Shown: positions 27,626-37,581 of the stretch, piece after piece
Numbering within the stretch: position 1 is the stretch's first letter
Layout of the letters: each line of letters starts with the position of its first letter
Origin: Pseudomonas schmalbachii
GTDB lineage: Bacteria; Pseudomonadota; Gammaproteobacteria; Pseudomonadales; Pseudomonadaceae
NCBI RefSeq assembly: GCF_017589465.1
Contig: NZ_JAELYA010000002.1
Location: forward strand, 496,001 to 560,000
Direction of reading: 5' to 3'
DNA: 64,000 nt
Position numbers and translations under genes: made by a program
Notes under the pieces: model-generated
Told to the model about the DNA's origin: nothing
The model's input: the letters and a program-made list of their open reading frames with translations, nothing else
Databases searched by the model: none

Positions 27626-27841
27626 ATCGCTCTGTGCCCCAAGTGATTTCGATGAGAGAGGGAGGAAACCCCTATGGAGCTTTGGCGAGGGTTGCAGAAC
27701 TGTCAAACTCAAGCGTAAGTCTGCACGGTTGTAAAAAGGCTGATAGAGTCAAGTGGAAAGTCCGAACGCTCGTACCTGATCACTGTCAGGAATGTCCAAT
27801 TCTGCGGAGCGAAAAGCCGCCACCTTTTCGGAATTCACCCC

Positions 27842-28207
27842 ATGAGCGAGAGCAATCGCGAACGCCGGCGCTTCCAGCGCATCGCCTTCGACGCCAACGC
27901 CGAGCTTTCTCAGGGCGATCAACGCTGGAAAGTGCGACTGCACGACCTGTCCCTGCAGGGGTTGCTGATCCAGCGACCGGAAACCTTCCACGGCGACCCG
28001 AAGCAACCCTTCGAGGTGCGCATCTACCTGGGCTTCGACGTCAACATCTTCATGGAGGCGGAGCTGGTCTGGGAACGCGAGGGCTTCCTCGGCTTCACCT
28101 GCAAGCACCTCGACCTCGACTCCATCAGCCACCTGCGCCGGCTGCTCGAACTGAACCTCGGCGGCGGCGAGCGGCTGGATCACGAGCTGGCGCATCTCGG
28201 GGAGTGA
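27842..28207 (+). CDS. mapZ: PilZ-domain c-di-GMP receptor MapZ
   Basis: A 121-residue single-domain PilZ protein. The c-di-GMP-binding signatures are RRRFQR (residues 8-13) and DLSLQG (about 40-45). The C-terminal half ([20 protein letters not shown]) closely matches my memory of P. aeruginosa PA4608 (MapZ), which binds the chemotaxis methyltransferase CheR1 when loaded with c-di-GMP and alters flagellar switching. The neighbourhood (btsT/cstA, DUF3015, then radA) matches that locus too. The gene stands alone in its orientation, and a family B REPIN begins just after the stop. Confidence 0.88.
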   Translation: MSESNRERRRFQRIAFDANAELSQGDQRWKVRLHDLSLQGLLIQRPETFHGDPKQPFEVRIYLGFDVNIFMEAELVWEREGFLGFTCKHLDLDSISHLRRLLELNLGGGERLDHELAHLGE

Positions 28208-28213
28208 TACGTC

Positions 28214-28270
28214 GTAGGGCGGGTGAAACCCGCCATTACGCATCGGGATTGGCGGGTTGCACCCCTACCC
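28214..28270. repeat. REPIN, family B, copy 4, followed by a family C-like half at 28272-28299
   Basis: GTAGGGCGGGTGAAACCCGCC with a decayed inverted arm (GGCGGGTTGCACCCCTACC). It is followed immediately by GTAGGAGCGAGCTTGCTCGC, a variant of the family C half in which the palindrome bases have changed together. Confidence 0.8.
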
Positions 28271-28320
28271 TGTAGGAGCGAGCTTGCTCGCGATCCGGGC
28301 TTCCCGCTGGCAACGGACGC

Positions 28321-29685
<1,365 letters not shown>

Positions 29686-29756
29686 GGGCGGACTCCGTCA
29701 GGACAAAGTGCGCATGATAACGGCTAATGCCGGCTGGGAATTGCTTTCTGCTTTCT

Positions 29757-29845
29757 GTAGGAGCCAGCTTGCTGGCGATCAGCCGCGCCAGCCGGCGGCT
29801 CTGTGCTCGCCGGTGAGTTCGGATCGCCAGCAAGCTGGCTCCTAC
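29757..29845. repeat. REPIN, family C, copy 3
   Basis: GTAGGAGCCAGCTTGCTGGC and its inverse GCCAGCAAGCTGGCTCCTAC, filling most of the gap between radA and the small gene at 29880. Confidence 0.85.
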
Positions 29846-29879
29846 AGGTTGCAGTTGCTGGCAAGCGTGAGGCTGAGAA

Positions 29880-30122
29880 TCAGCCCGCCAGCAACCGCCG
29901 ATACTGGCACTCCATGTCGTGCTTCAGCCCTTCGCGGCGCATCAGCAACGAGGCGATGGAGCCCTCGGGACGCTCGATGCCCTCCTCGACCCGGGCGATG
30001 CGCTGGTCGAGCAGTTCGTACTGCAGTTTCAGGCGCACCAGACGCTCCTGCGCGCGGCGGAATTCCTTGTCTTTGGGAGCTTGCGAGGTGTGCTTGCTGA
30101 GGAATCGTTGCGATTTGGGCAT
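29880..30122 (-). CDS. Hypothetical 80-residue charged helical protein
   Basis: I do not recognise this gene. The product is basic and helix-forming with likely coiled-coil heptads (RRAQERLVRLKLQYELLDQR, then IARVEEGIERPEG) and the C-terminal LLMRREGLKHDMECQYRRLL. It starts MPKSQRFLSKH. The ribosome site is weak, but codon use looks coding and it is parallel to the YdcH-like gene upstream. Its position between radA and mscL suggests a conserved Pseudomonas hypothetical. A structural or nucleic-acid-associated role is guesswork. Confidence 0.6.
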   Translation of the reverse strand: MPKSQRFLSKHTSQAPKDKEFRRAQERLVRLKLQYELLDQRIARVEEGIERPEGSIASLLMRREGLKHDMECQYRRLLAG

Positions 30123-30198
30123 GGCAATGGCACCAGCAGGAAAAAAGTGACAAGAGCCTACGCCTCGTTCCTACCGGTGCCTTTGACTCCAGTCATCC

Positions 30199-30441
30199 TC
30201 ACGTAGATCGTTTGAGCAGTTCGGCGATCTCGTCCTTGAGGGTGACCCGCTGCAGCTTCAGGCTGTTGAGGGAAAGATCGTCCAGCGCCTCACGGCCGTC
30301 CTCGACTTCGAAGATCTTCCTGTCGAGTGCCTCGTAGCTGGTTGCCAGCTTGGTGAAATGGGCATCTTTGCCGTGGAGTTGCGTCATTTTCGCTTTGTAA
30401 TCGGGGAATTCGCGGGACAGCGGGTGATGCTCGAGTGGCAT
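30199..30441 (-). CDS. YdcH-family (DUF465) small protein
   Basis: An 80-residue member of the YdcH/DUF465 family, small all-helical proteins of unknown function. The pattern is typical: HHPLSREFPDYKAKMTQLH, then HFTKLATSYEALDRKIFEVE, and the basic end LKLQRVTLKDEIAELLK. AGGAGG precedes the ATG at 30441. It is divergent from mscL across 186 bp that must hold both promoters. Confidence 0.87.
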   Translation of the reverse strand: MPLEHHPLSREFPDYKAKMTQLHGKDAHFTKLATSYEALDRKIFEVEDGREALDDLSLNSLKLQRVTLKDEIAELLKRST

Positions 30442-30627
30442 GGCGGGTCCTCCTTTTCACGGTGGATTGCACTTACAGACTAGACCACCCCCTTCCCCCC
30501 ACGCCAATCGCCGACGCCGCAGCCCGGCGCTCCGCAGCGTCATGCACGAGCCGTGCAATTCGGGCTGCCCGTGGCCGCCAGGGCCGCTAAACTCCCCCTG
30601 TCCCCATTTCTTACAAGGAGTTTCTGC

Positions 30628-31026
30628 ATGAGTCTGCTCAGCGAGTTCAAGGCCTTCGCCGTCAAGGGCAACGTGGTCGACATGGCCGTCGGTATCATCA
30701 TCGGCGCCGCCTTCGGCAAGATCGTCTCGTCCTTCGTCGGCGACGTCATCATGCCTCCCATCGGCCTGCTGATCGGCGGCGTCGACTTCTCCGACCTGGC
30801 CGTCACCCTCAAGGCCGCGGAAGGCGCGACACCGGCCGTGGTGTTGTCCTACGGAAAATTCATTCAGACCGTGCTCGACTTCCTGATCGTCGCCTTCGCC
30901 ATCTTCATGGGCGTCAAGGCGATCAACCGCCTGAAGCGCGAAGAAGCTGCCGCCCCGCCGGCACCGACCGTGGACCAGGAGCTGCTCACCGAGATCCGCG
31001 ATCTGCTGAAGAACCAGCAGAAGTAG
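30628..31026 (+). CDS. mscL: Large-conductance mechanosensitive channel MscL
   Basis: A 132-residue inner-membrane channel that opens on membrane stretch during hypoosmotic shock. The N-terminal amphipathic helix [16 protein letters not shown] leads to TM1 ([20 protein letters not shown]), a periplasmic loop, TM2 ([20 protein letters not shown]) and the cytoplasmic helix bundle ([11 protein letters not shown]-like). AAGGAG lies upstream of the ATG at 30628; the open frame extends 25 codons further up but has no family match there. It is monocistronic, with a family A REPIN 18 bp after the stop. Confidence 0.97.
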   Translation: MSLLSEFKAFAVKGNVVDMAVGIIIGAAFGKIVSSFVGDVIMPPIGLLIGGVDFSDLAVTLKAAEGATPAVVLSYGKFIQTVLDFLIVAFAIFMGVKAINRLKREEAAAPPAPTVDQELLTEIRDLLKNQQK

Positions 31027-31043
31027 CGGCGGTTACAGGCACC

Positions 31044-31116
31044 GTAGGTTGGCGCTGAGCAACGCGAAGCCCAACATCGCCATCGTTGGGCTTCACTGCG
31101 TTCAGCACCAACCTAC
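31044..31116. repeat. REPIN, family A, copy 2
   Basis: GTAGGTTGGCGCTGAGC through CAGCACCAACCTAC, between the convergent mscL and fpr genes. Confidence 0.85.
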
Positions 31117-31160
31117 GCGAGTCATGGCCCAGCCACGTAGTTACGTAGCTACCAACTGCC

Positions 31161-31937
31161 CTACCAGTAGTTTTCCACCGCGATCTGCCCTGGCCGGCGG
31201 GTCAGGCTGAGGTTCATGTCGCGCTTCTTCAGCACCGCGCGGGTGTCCTCGATCATCTGCGGGTTGCCGCAGAGCATCACCCGCGAGTGCTCCGGGGTCA
31301 GCTCCAGTCCGGCGGCGCGTTCCAGTTCGCCGTTCTCGATCAGCGTGGTGATCCGTCCGTGCAGGCAGCCCGGCACTTCCTCGCGGGTGACCACCGGGAT
31401 GAACTGCAGCTTGTGCGCGTACTCCTGCAGGTAGTCCCGCTGGCCGAGACCGGCGATCAGGTCGAGATAGGCCAGCTCGCGTTTCTCCCGCGCGCTGTAG
31501 ACCAGCTTGATCGACTCGAAGCGCTCCCACACCTCGAAGTCCTGCAGGATCGACAGGAACGGCGCCAGCCCGGTGCCGGTGGCCAGCAGCCAGAGATCGC
31601 GGCCGTCGACGAAGCGGTCGAGGGTGAGGAAACCGAACGCCTGGCGGTCGATCAGCAACTGGTCGCCCTCGCGCAGCCGGCTCAGTTCGCTGGTGAACTC
31701 CCCGCCCGGCACCACGATGGAGAAGAATTCGAGGAATTCGTCATGGGGCGCCGAGACCATCGAATAGGCGCGCCAGACGATGCTGCCGCTCGGCTTGTAC
31801 ACGCCGAGACGGGCGAATTGCCCGGCGCGGAAGCGGAAACCGGAGTCGCGCGTGGTGCGCAGGGTGAACAGGCTCGGGGTGAGCGTGTGCACCTCCTGCA
31901 GCGTCTGGCGGGTGAACTTCTCTTCGCTGGCGGTCAT
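31161..31937 (-). CDS. fpr: Ferredoxin/flavodoxin-NADP+ reductase
   Basis: A 258-residue FAD enzyme that moves electrons between NADPH and ferredoxin or flavodoxin. The FAD-binding RAYSMVS motif is near residue 51, the NADP-binding TGTGLAPFLSIL is near residue 110, and it ends with the family C-terminus VENYW, where the last aromatic residue stacks on the flavin. The ATG at 31937 (MTASEEKFTRQ) follows a GGAG; the frame to 31955 has no support. It is divergent from rlmG. In Pseudomonas fpr genes are often induced by oxidative stress through FinR, but no finR is visible here. Confidence 0.94.
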   Translation of the reverse strand: MTASEEKFTRQTLQEVHTLTPSLFTLRTTRDSGFRFRAGQFARLGVYKPSGSIVWRAYSMVSAPHDEFLEFFSIVVPGGEFTSELSRLREGDQLLIDRQAFGFLTLDRFVDGRDLWLLATGTGLAPFLSILQDFEVWERFESIKLVYSAREKRELAYLDLIAGLGQRDYLQEYAHKLQFIPVVTREEVPGCLHGRITTLIENGELERAAGLELTPEHSRVMLCGNPQMIEDTRAVLKKRDMNLSLTRRPGQIAVENYW

Positions 31938-32007
31938 ACTCCGCTCCCAATCCAAAGCAATGCCCTAGTTTCTCCTATTGAGAAGCCGGTAAACACCGCC
32001 AGTTCCT

Positions 32008-33132
32008 ATGCCTATTCTGAACAGCCCCTTCGCCCAGCTCGACCTGATCCGCCAGCCGGAGCAGCAGAACGACCCGCTGCAGGCCTTCGACGCCGCCGAT
32101 GAATACCTGCTGAAGCAGGTCGCGGAAGACGGCCTGCCCGCCGACAGCCGGCTGCTGGTCCTCAACGACAGCTTCGGCGCGCTGGCCGCCAGCCTTGCCG
32201 GCCACGCCCGGGTAACCAGCAGCGGCGACTCCTTCCTGGCCAGCCTGGCGCTGCAGAAGAACCTCGCGCGCAACGACTTGGCGGCGGACGCCGTGCGCTT
32301 CGTGCCAGCCAGCGAAAGCGCCGAAGGGCCCTTCGACCGGGTGCTGATCCGCATTCCCAAGACGCTCGCCCTGCTGGAAGAACAGCTGATCCGCCTGCAG
32401 GGCCAGCTCGCGCCGGGCGCGCGGGTGATGGCCGGGGCGATGATCAAGCATCTGCCGCGCGCGGCGGGCGATCTGCTGGAGAAGTATCTCGGCCCGGTGC
32501 AGGCCTCGCTGGCGGAGAAGAAGGCCCGCCTGCTGTTCGTCACCCCGCAGGACAAACCGCACGCCAGCTCGCCCTACCCGACCCGCTACACCCTCGACAC
32601 GCCGCGCCTGGAACTGCTCAACCACGCCAACGTGTTCTGCCGCGAAGGGCTGGACATCGGCACCCGCGCCTTCCTCCCGCACCTGCCGCGCAACCTCGGC
32701 CGCGCGCGGGTGGCCGACCTCGGCTGCGGCAACGGCGTGCTCGCCATCGCCAGCGCGCTGGACAACCCTGAGGCGCACTACACGCTGGTCGACGAGTCCT
32801 ACATGGCCGTGCAGTCGGCCCGGGATAACTGGCAGGCGGCGCTCGGCGACCGTCCTGTGGATATCCGCGCCGGCGACGGCCTGGCCGGGCAGCCGGCGGA
32901 CTCGCTGGACGTGGTGCTGTGCAACCCGCCGTTCCACCAGCAGCAGGTGGTCGGCGACTTCCTCGCCTGGCGCATGTTCCAGCAGGCCCGCAACGCGCTG
33001 GTCACGGGCGGCCAGCTGTGGATCGTCGGCAACCGCCACCTCGGCTACCACGCCAAGCTCAAGCGCCTGTTTCGTGGCGTCGAACAAGTGGCGGCGAACC
33101 CGAAATTCGTGGTGCTCAAGGCGACCCGCTGA
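32008..33132 (+). CDS. rlmG: 23S rRNA (guanine-1835-N2) methyltransferase RlmG
   Basis: A 374-residue SAM-dependent methyltransferase. The two-domain layout and length fit RlmG (about 378 residues) better than RsmC (about 343). The N-terminal segment PLQAFDAADEYLLKQV matches RlmG, and the C-terminal catalytic domain has the SAM motif ADLGCGNGVLAI and the N2-guanine methyltransferase motif NPPFHQ. Divergent from fpr with a 70-bp gap. RsmC remains the main alternative since the families are paralogous. Confidence 0.86.
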   Translation: MPILNSPFAQLDLIRQPEQQNDPLQAFDAADEYLLKQVAEDGLPADSRLLVLNDSFGALAASLAGHARVTSSGDSFLASLALQKNLARNDLAADAVRFVPASESAEGPFDRVLIRIPKTLALLEEQLIRLQGQLAPGARVMAGAMIKHLPRAAGDLLEKYLGPVQASLAEKKARLLFVTPQDKPHASSPYPTRYTLDTPRLELLNHANVFCREGLDIGTRAFLPHLPRNLGRARVADLGCGNGVLAIASALDNPEAHYTLVDESYMAVQSARDNWQAALGDRPVDIRAGDGLAGQPADSLDVVLCNPPFHQQQVVGDFLAWRMFQQARNALVTGGQLWIVGNRHLGYHAKLKRLFRGVEQVAANPKFVVLKATR

Positions 33133-33278
33133 GCGCTGCTCTTTTCGTTTGCCACTAGATTGACAGCACGTTTTCCGCGACTAAGTTCAATCCAGGGGAC
33201 ACAGGGAAAGATTAGAATTCTGCTTGCTTGCCGCGGCGCCCCGCTCGCCCGGCAGTCTTACAAACAAGGATCTGGGTC

Positions 33279-33653
33279 ATGGACGCTGTCCGCCGCCAAC
33301 GCTCGCTGATCGCCTGGGTGCTCTACGGATGCATCCTGCTCAGCGCGCTCGCCTGCGCGATCGGCCACGGACACATGAGCGGGATGCAGCTCAACGGCAT
33401 CGGCGGGCTGTACTGCTCCACCTCGGGCCATGTCGACCCGGCAGCCGATGGCGGTCTCGCCGGCAGCCCCGGCCACGCGGAACTCCCCGCCCTCGACTGC
33501 CCGCTGTGCGGCGCCTTCATCGTCGGCGTCGCCGCGCTGTTCTTCCTCGCCTGGCTGATCCGCCCGGGCGCCAACCCGTTCCGCCATCCCGCGCCCCGCC
33601 GCGCCACCTCGCCCCGCTACAACTGGCCTCCGGCCAACCCCCGCGCGCCCTAG
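33279..33653 (+). CDS. DUF2946-like membrane protein
   Basis: A 124-residue protein with two hydrophobic segments (IAWVLYGCILLSALACAIGH and GAFIVGVAALFFLAWLIRPG). The first is followed by a His-rich GHGHMSGMQ and the second is preceded by a CPLCG pair, both possible metal ligands. It looks like the DUF2946 family, often found beside TonB-dependent receptors and metal genes. The ATG at 33279 follows AAGGA. The TonB receptor starts 126 bp downstream on the same strand, so joint expression and a metal-handling role are likely but unproven. Confidence 0.7.
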   Translation: MDAVRRQRSLIAWVLYGCILLSALACAIGHGHMSGMQLNGIGGLYCSTSGHVDPAADGGLAGSPGHAELPALDCPLCGAFIVGVAALFFLAWLIRPGANPFRHPAPRRATSPRYNWPPANPRAP

Positions 33654-33779
33654 TCGCACATCAGCGTTCAACACAACCGGCAGCGGCCCCGCCTGCGCAT
33701 CGCACGCAGCCCGGCCCGCCCGTCCGCGCCCATCGGCCGCGGGCGAATGGAACCTGATTACAAGACCAAGGAAAACGCC

Positions 33780-35804
33780 ATGCGCACTATCCACATGCTC
33801 AGCGTGCTCGCCCTCAACATCGGCCTCGCCTCCCTCGCCCAGGCCGACCATCTGGAAATGGACAGCACCACCGTCAAGGGCGAACTAAACAAGGACCCCA
33901 CCTCGCCGACCGTCGCCGAGAAGAAGGCCGAGTTCGCCCACATCCCCGGCGGCGCTACCGTAGTCGATGCCGAGACCTACAAGACCGGCCGCACCAGCAC
34001 CCTGCAGGACGCCCTCGGCATGGCCCCCGGCGTGTTCATCCAGCCGCGCTTCGGCGCCGAAGAAGCGCGCCTGTCGATCCGCGGCTCCGGCCTGCAGCGC
34101 ACCTTCCACGGCCGCGGCCTGTTGCTGATGCAGGACGGCGCGCCGGTCAACCTGGCCGACGGCAGCTTCGACTTCCAGACCATCGAACCGCTGGCGGTCG
34201 ACCACATCGAAGTGCTGCGCGGCGCCAACGCCTGGCGCTACGGCTCGGCCACCCTCGGCGGGGCGATCAACTTCGTCAGCCCCACCGGCAAGACCGCTCC
34301 GCCGCTGGATCTGCGCGCCGAGGCCGGCAGCTTCGACTACAACCGCCTGTACGCCGCCGTGGCCCAGGATTTCGGCGGCATCGACGGCTACCTGAGCGCC
34401 AACAACTACAGCCAGGACGGTTTCCGCGACCACGCCCGGCAGGAAAACCAGCGCTACTTCGCCAACCTCGGCGGGCTGATCAACGAAAACCTCGCCACCC
34501 GCCTCTACCTGACCCACGTGGAATCCGACTCCGACCTGCCGGGCAACCTGACCAAGGCGCAGCTGCGCGACAACCCCGAGCAGGCCGCGCCGGGCAACAT
34601 CACCGGCGACCAGCAGCGCAACTACAACCTCGACCGCGTCGGCAACATCACCACCCTGCAGCTGGGCGGCGGGCACAGCCTGCAGCTGTCCAGCTGGTAC
34701 GCCGAGAAATCGTTGTTCCACCCGATCTTCCAGGTGCTCGATATCGACAGCGAGGACTACGGCCTGCGCCTCGCGCACATCTGGGAGAACGACGCCGGCT
34801 GGAGCTGGCACGGCGGCGTGGAAAGCGCCCACGGACGCAACCAGCAGGCCAACTACCTCAACGTCGGCGGACACAAGGGCCGCCAGGTCGACGAGCTGAA
34901 CCAGACCGCGCGCAACCTGAATGCCTTCGGCGAGCTGCAGATTCCGCTGGCCGAGCAATGGGCGCTGATCGGCGGCCTGAGCTGGCTGCACCAGCAGCGC
35001 GATTCCGACGACCGCCTGGTGGCCGGCAACGAACGCGACACCAGTTTCGACAAGACCTATATCGGGCGGATCGGCCGCATCGGCCTGCGTCATGACCTGA
35101 TGCCCGGCATGCAGATGTTCGTCAATTTCAGCCAGAGCTTCGAGCCGCCGAGCTTCAGCGAACTGACTGGCGGCCAGGTGATCGCCTTCGCCCCCAACGA
35201 CGCGCAGAAGGCCAACACCTGGGAAGCCGGGATGCGCTGGACGCAGGACAACTTCGACCTCGACCTGGCGGTCTACCGCAGCGAAATCCGCGACGAACTG
35301 CTGTCCCTGAACGATGCCAGCGGCCAGCCGCTCGGCACCGTCAACGCCGACCGCACCCGCCACTCCGGCGTGGAACTGGGCGGCGCCTGGACCATCGGCC
35401 AGATCACCCTACGCGGCCAGTACCTGTTCAACGACTTCCGCTTCGACAACGACGACGTGTTCGGCGACAACCGCCTGGCCGGCGTGCCGCGCCAGTTCAT
35501 CAAGGGCGAGGCGATGTGGCAGCAGGAAGGCTGGTACGCCGGCCCGACCTTCGAGTGGGCGCCCAATCACTACAACGTCGACCAGGCGGAAACCCTGTAC
35601 GCCGAGGGCTACGCGATCTGGGGCCTGAAAGGCGGCTACCGGCCGGAGTCGGGCTTCGGCTTCTTCGTCGAGGGGCGCAACCTGTCCGACAAGACCTACA
35701 TCGCCTCCACCGGCGTGATCGCCAACGCCTTCGGCCGCGACAGCGCGCAGTTCCTCCCGGGGGATGGGCGCAGCGTGTATGCGGGGATCGAGTGGCGGAT
35801 GTAA
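33780..35804 (+). CDS. TonB-dependent outer-membrane receptor
   Basis: A 674-residue receptor: signal peptide (LSVLALNIGLASLAQA), a short mature N-terminus with no signalling domain, a plug (LQDALGMAPGVFIQPRFG, LSIRGSGLQRTFHGRG, VDHIEVLRGANAWRYGSATL) and a 22-strand-type barrel ending VYAGIEWRM. AAGGA precedes the ATG at 33780. It lacks the Met/His-rich stretch of the copper receptor OprC, and I find no Fur box upstream, so the ligand is open: a metal complex is suggested by the DUF2946 neighbour. The plug is FecA-like in spacing, but the protein lacks a sigma-signalling domain. Confidence 0.88.
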   Translation: MRTIHMLSVLALNIGLASLAQADHLEMDSTTVKGELNKDPTSPTVAEKKAEFAHIPGGATVVDAETYKTGRTSTLQDALGMAPGVFIQPRFGAEEARLSIRGSGLQRTFHGRGLLLMQDGAPVNLADGSFDFQTIEPLAVDHIEVLRGANAWRYGSATLGGAINFVSPTGKTAPPLDLRAEAGSFDYNRLYAAVAQDFGGIDGYLSANNYSQDGFRDHARQENQRYFANLGGLINENLATRLYLTHVESDSDLPGNLTKAQLRDNPEQAAPGNITGDQQRNYNLDRVGNITTLQLGGGHSLQLSSWYAEKSLFHPIFQVLDIDSEDYGLRLAHIWENDAGWSWHGGVESAHGRNQQANYLNVGGHKGRQVDELNQTARNLNAFGELQIPLAEQWALIGGLSWLHQQRDSDDRLVAGNERDTSFDKTYIGRIGRIGLRHDLMPGMQMFVNFSQSFEPPSFSELTGGQVIAFAPNDAQKANTWEAGMRWTQDNFDLDLAVYRSEIRDELLSLNDASGQPLGTVNADRTRHSGVELGGAWTIGQITLRGQYLFNDFRFDNDDVFGDNRLAGVPRQFIKGEAMWQQEGWYAGPTFEWAPNHYNVDQAETLYAEGYAIWGLKGGYRPESGFGFFVEGRNLSDKTYIASTGVIANAFGRDSAQFLPGDGRSVYAGIEWRM

Positions 35805-35854
35805 CAGGCATCGCCCTACCCGGCCTGCCCTGCCGGCAACGCGAGAGCATCTTC

Positions 35855-35919
35855 GTAGGAGCGGGCCATGCCCGCGAAATGACGCGGCACGGATTTTCGC
35901 GGGCATGGCCCGCTCCTAC
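35855..35919. repeat. REPIN, family E, copy 1
   Basis: GTAGGAGCGGGCCATGCCCGC and the inverse GCGGGCATGGCCCGCTCCTAC. The 304-bp gap between the TonB receptor and the MFS gene holds this and the following family D element and no gene. Confidence 0.85.
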
Positions 35920-35934
35920 AGGTATGGCAAGGGC

Positions 35935-36012
35935 GTAGGGTGGAAATCGCGAAGCATTTCCACCTTGTCGTGGGGCCGGGGCGGTGGACAAGCGGAGCGT
36001 TGTCCACCCTAC
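35935..36012. repeat. REPIN, family D, copy 1
   Basis: GTAGGGTGGAAATCGCGAAGC, GATTTCCACC-type arms and the end TTGTCCACCCTAC. It alternates the AAATC and ACAAC core versions of the family. Confidence 0.8.
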
Positions 36013-36108
36013 GCCGGCCCTCGCCAGCGGTGCGGAAACGCCAATTCCGCTCGGACGGCGTGCTAATCTGCCGCACCTTGCTTAGCCGCCTAATGAATAG
36101 CCCGCTCC

Positions 36109-37320
36109 ATGTCCGCCGACGCCACCTCCCTGCTCCGCCATCGTCCCTTCCTCGCCTTCTGGCTGGCCCGTGTCTGTACTGCCAGCGGCTTCCAGATGCT
36201 CACCGTGGCCATCGGCTGGCACATGTACCAGCTGACCGGCAGCGTGCTCGACCTCGGTCTGGTCGGGCTGGTGGAGTTCGTGCCGCGGGTGCTGTTCATG
36301 CTGCACACCGGGCACGTCGCCGACCGCTACGACCGGCGTCGGGTGGCGTCTATCTGCCAGATCGGCCAGGGCCTGATCGCCCTGGCGCTGGTGCTCGGCA
36401 GCAGCAGCGACAACGTCAGCCGCGAGATGATCTTCGTCCTCGCCTTCCTGCTCGGCACGGCGCGTTCGTTCGAGATGCCGACCACCCAGGCGCTGCTGCC
36501 GAACATCGTCCCCACCGGCCTCTTCCCGCGCGCGGTGGCCGCTTCCGCCTCGGCGACCCAGGCGGCGACCATCGCCGCACCGGCACTCGGCGGGCTGCTC
36601 TACGCCTTCGGCGCGTTCTGGGTGTATGCGCCGACCGCCGTGCTGTACTTCATCGCCTGCGTGCTGATGCAGACCCTGCCCAAGCGCCAGCAGCCAAGCA
36701 CCCAGGGCAAGGCCTCGCTGGATTCGCTGCTCGCCGGCATCCGCTACATCCGCAGCCGCCCGGACATCTTCGGCGCCATCTCGCTGGACCTGTTCGCCGT
36801 GCTGCTCGGCGGCGCCACCGCGCTGCTGCCGGTGTTCGCCCGCGACATCCTGCTCACCGGCCCCTGGGGCCTCGGCCTGCTGCGCTCGGCGCCGGCGGTC
36901 GGCGCGCTGCTGATGTCGTTCTGGCTGGCGCGCTATCCCATCGAGCGCAACGTCGGGCGGATCATGTTCCTCTCGGTCGGCATCTTCGGACTGGCGACCA
37001 TCGCCTTCGGCCTGTCGACCTCGTTCTGGCTGTCGCTCGGGGTGCTGGTGGTGCTCGGCGCGGCGGACATGATCAGCATGGTGATCCGCGGCGCCTTCGT
37101 GCAGCTGGAAACCCCGGACGAGATGCGCGGCCGGGTCAGCGCGGTGAACGGCCTGTTCATCGGCGCCTCGAACCAGCTCGGCGAGTTCGAATCCGGCGTC
37201 ACCGCGCACTGGTTCGGCACGGTGCCGGCGGTGGTGCTGGGCGGGGTCGGCACGCTGATCGTTACCGGGGCGTGGATGAAGCTGTTCCCCAGCCTGGCGC
37301 AGCGGGACAGGTTGCATTGA
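36109..37320 (+). CDS. MFS exporter of the EntS-like (MFS_3) type
   Basis: A 403-residue transporter with 12 hydrophobic segments. The loop 2-3 MFS motif is HTGHVADRYDRRRV (about 62-75), and the second-half motif and the segment PDEMRGRVSAVNGLFIGASN place it in the EntS-like branch, which exports enterobactin and other small molecules. There are no siderophore synthesis genes here, so the substrate is unknown. The ATG at 36109 lacks a good ribosome site (CTCC precedes it), so translation may be weak or the start may lie nearby. Downstream are REP elements and the convergent cio locus. Confidence 0.85.
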   Translation: MSADATSLLRHRPFLAFWLARVCTASGFQMLTVAIGWHMYQLTGSVLDLGLVGLVEFVPRVLFMLHTGHVADRYDRRRVASICQIGQGLIALALVLGSSSDNVSREMIFVLAFLLGTARSFEMPTTQALLPNIVPTGLFPRAVAASASATQAATIAAPALGGLLYAFGAFWVYAPTAVLYFIACVLMQTLPKRQQPSTQGKASLDSLLAGIRYIRSRPDIFGAISLDLFAVLLGGATALLPVFARDILLTGPWGLGLLRSAPAVGALLMSFWLARYPIERNVGRIMFLSVGIFGLATIAFGLSTSFWLSLGVLVVLGAADMISMVIRGAFVQLETPDEMRGRVSAVNGLFIGASNQLGEFESGVTAHWFGTVPAVVLGGVGTLIVTGAWMKLFPSLAQRDRLH

Positions 37321-37330
37321 AGCGGACCGC

Positions 37331-37360
37331 ATGGGTATCGCTTCGCTCAACCCATCCTAC
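37331..37360 (-). repeat. REP half-element, family F, copy 2
   Basis: On the minus strand GTAGGATGGGTTGAGCGAAG then CGATACCCAT. It directly abuts a family A REPIN. Confidence 0.8.
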
Positions 37361-37364
37361 GGAC

Positions 37365-37446
37365 GTAGGTTGGCGCTGAGCGCAGCGAAGCCCAACGGTG
37401 CCGCGTCCAACAGGTGTTGGGCTTCGCAAGCTCAGCGCCAACCTAC
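37365..37446. repeat. REPIN, family A, copy 3
   Basis: GTAGGTTGGCGCTGAGC through CAGCGCCAACCTAC. Its right-hand GTAG, read on the minus strand, supplies the TAG stop codon of the DUF2474 gene. Confidence 0.85.
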
Positions 37447-37580
37447 GAGTGCAACCCGGCAGCACTCATCAGCAGCCGCATCAGCCATGCTGCGGCGCCG
37501 AGGGCCAGCACGCTGGCCGTCCAGATCAGCACCAGCCAGCCCAGGCGTTTGCGCAGCGGCGCCTTTTCTTCACTGTTCAT
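37443..37580 (-). CDS. DUF2474 small membrane protein of the cyanide-insensitive oxidase
   Basis: A 45-residue protein, MNSEEKAPLRKRLGWLVLIW followed by a second half rich in Leu and Ala, with one membrane helix (GWLVLIWTASVLALGAAAWL). The gene starts one base after the cioB stop (TGAGATG), so it is translationally coupled. Position, length and the basic RKRLGWL segment before the helix fit DUF2474, a small partner found after cydB-type genes in Pseudomonas; by analogy with CydX it may stabilise the oxidase. Its TAG stop lies in the head of a family A repeat, so the end of the protein may have been set by the repeat. Confidence 0.82.
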   Translation of the reverse strand: MNSEEKAPLRKRLGWLVLIWTASVLALGAAAWLMRLLMSAAGLHS

Positions 37581-37581
37581 C

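Noticed and set aside
31161-31170. GTAGGGC at the fpr stop as another repeat-derived stop codon
   Set aside because: The preceding VENYW is the normal family C-terminus and the following bases do not match family B, so the resemblance is chance.
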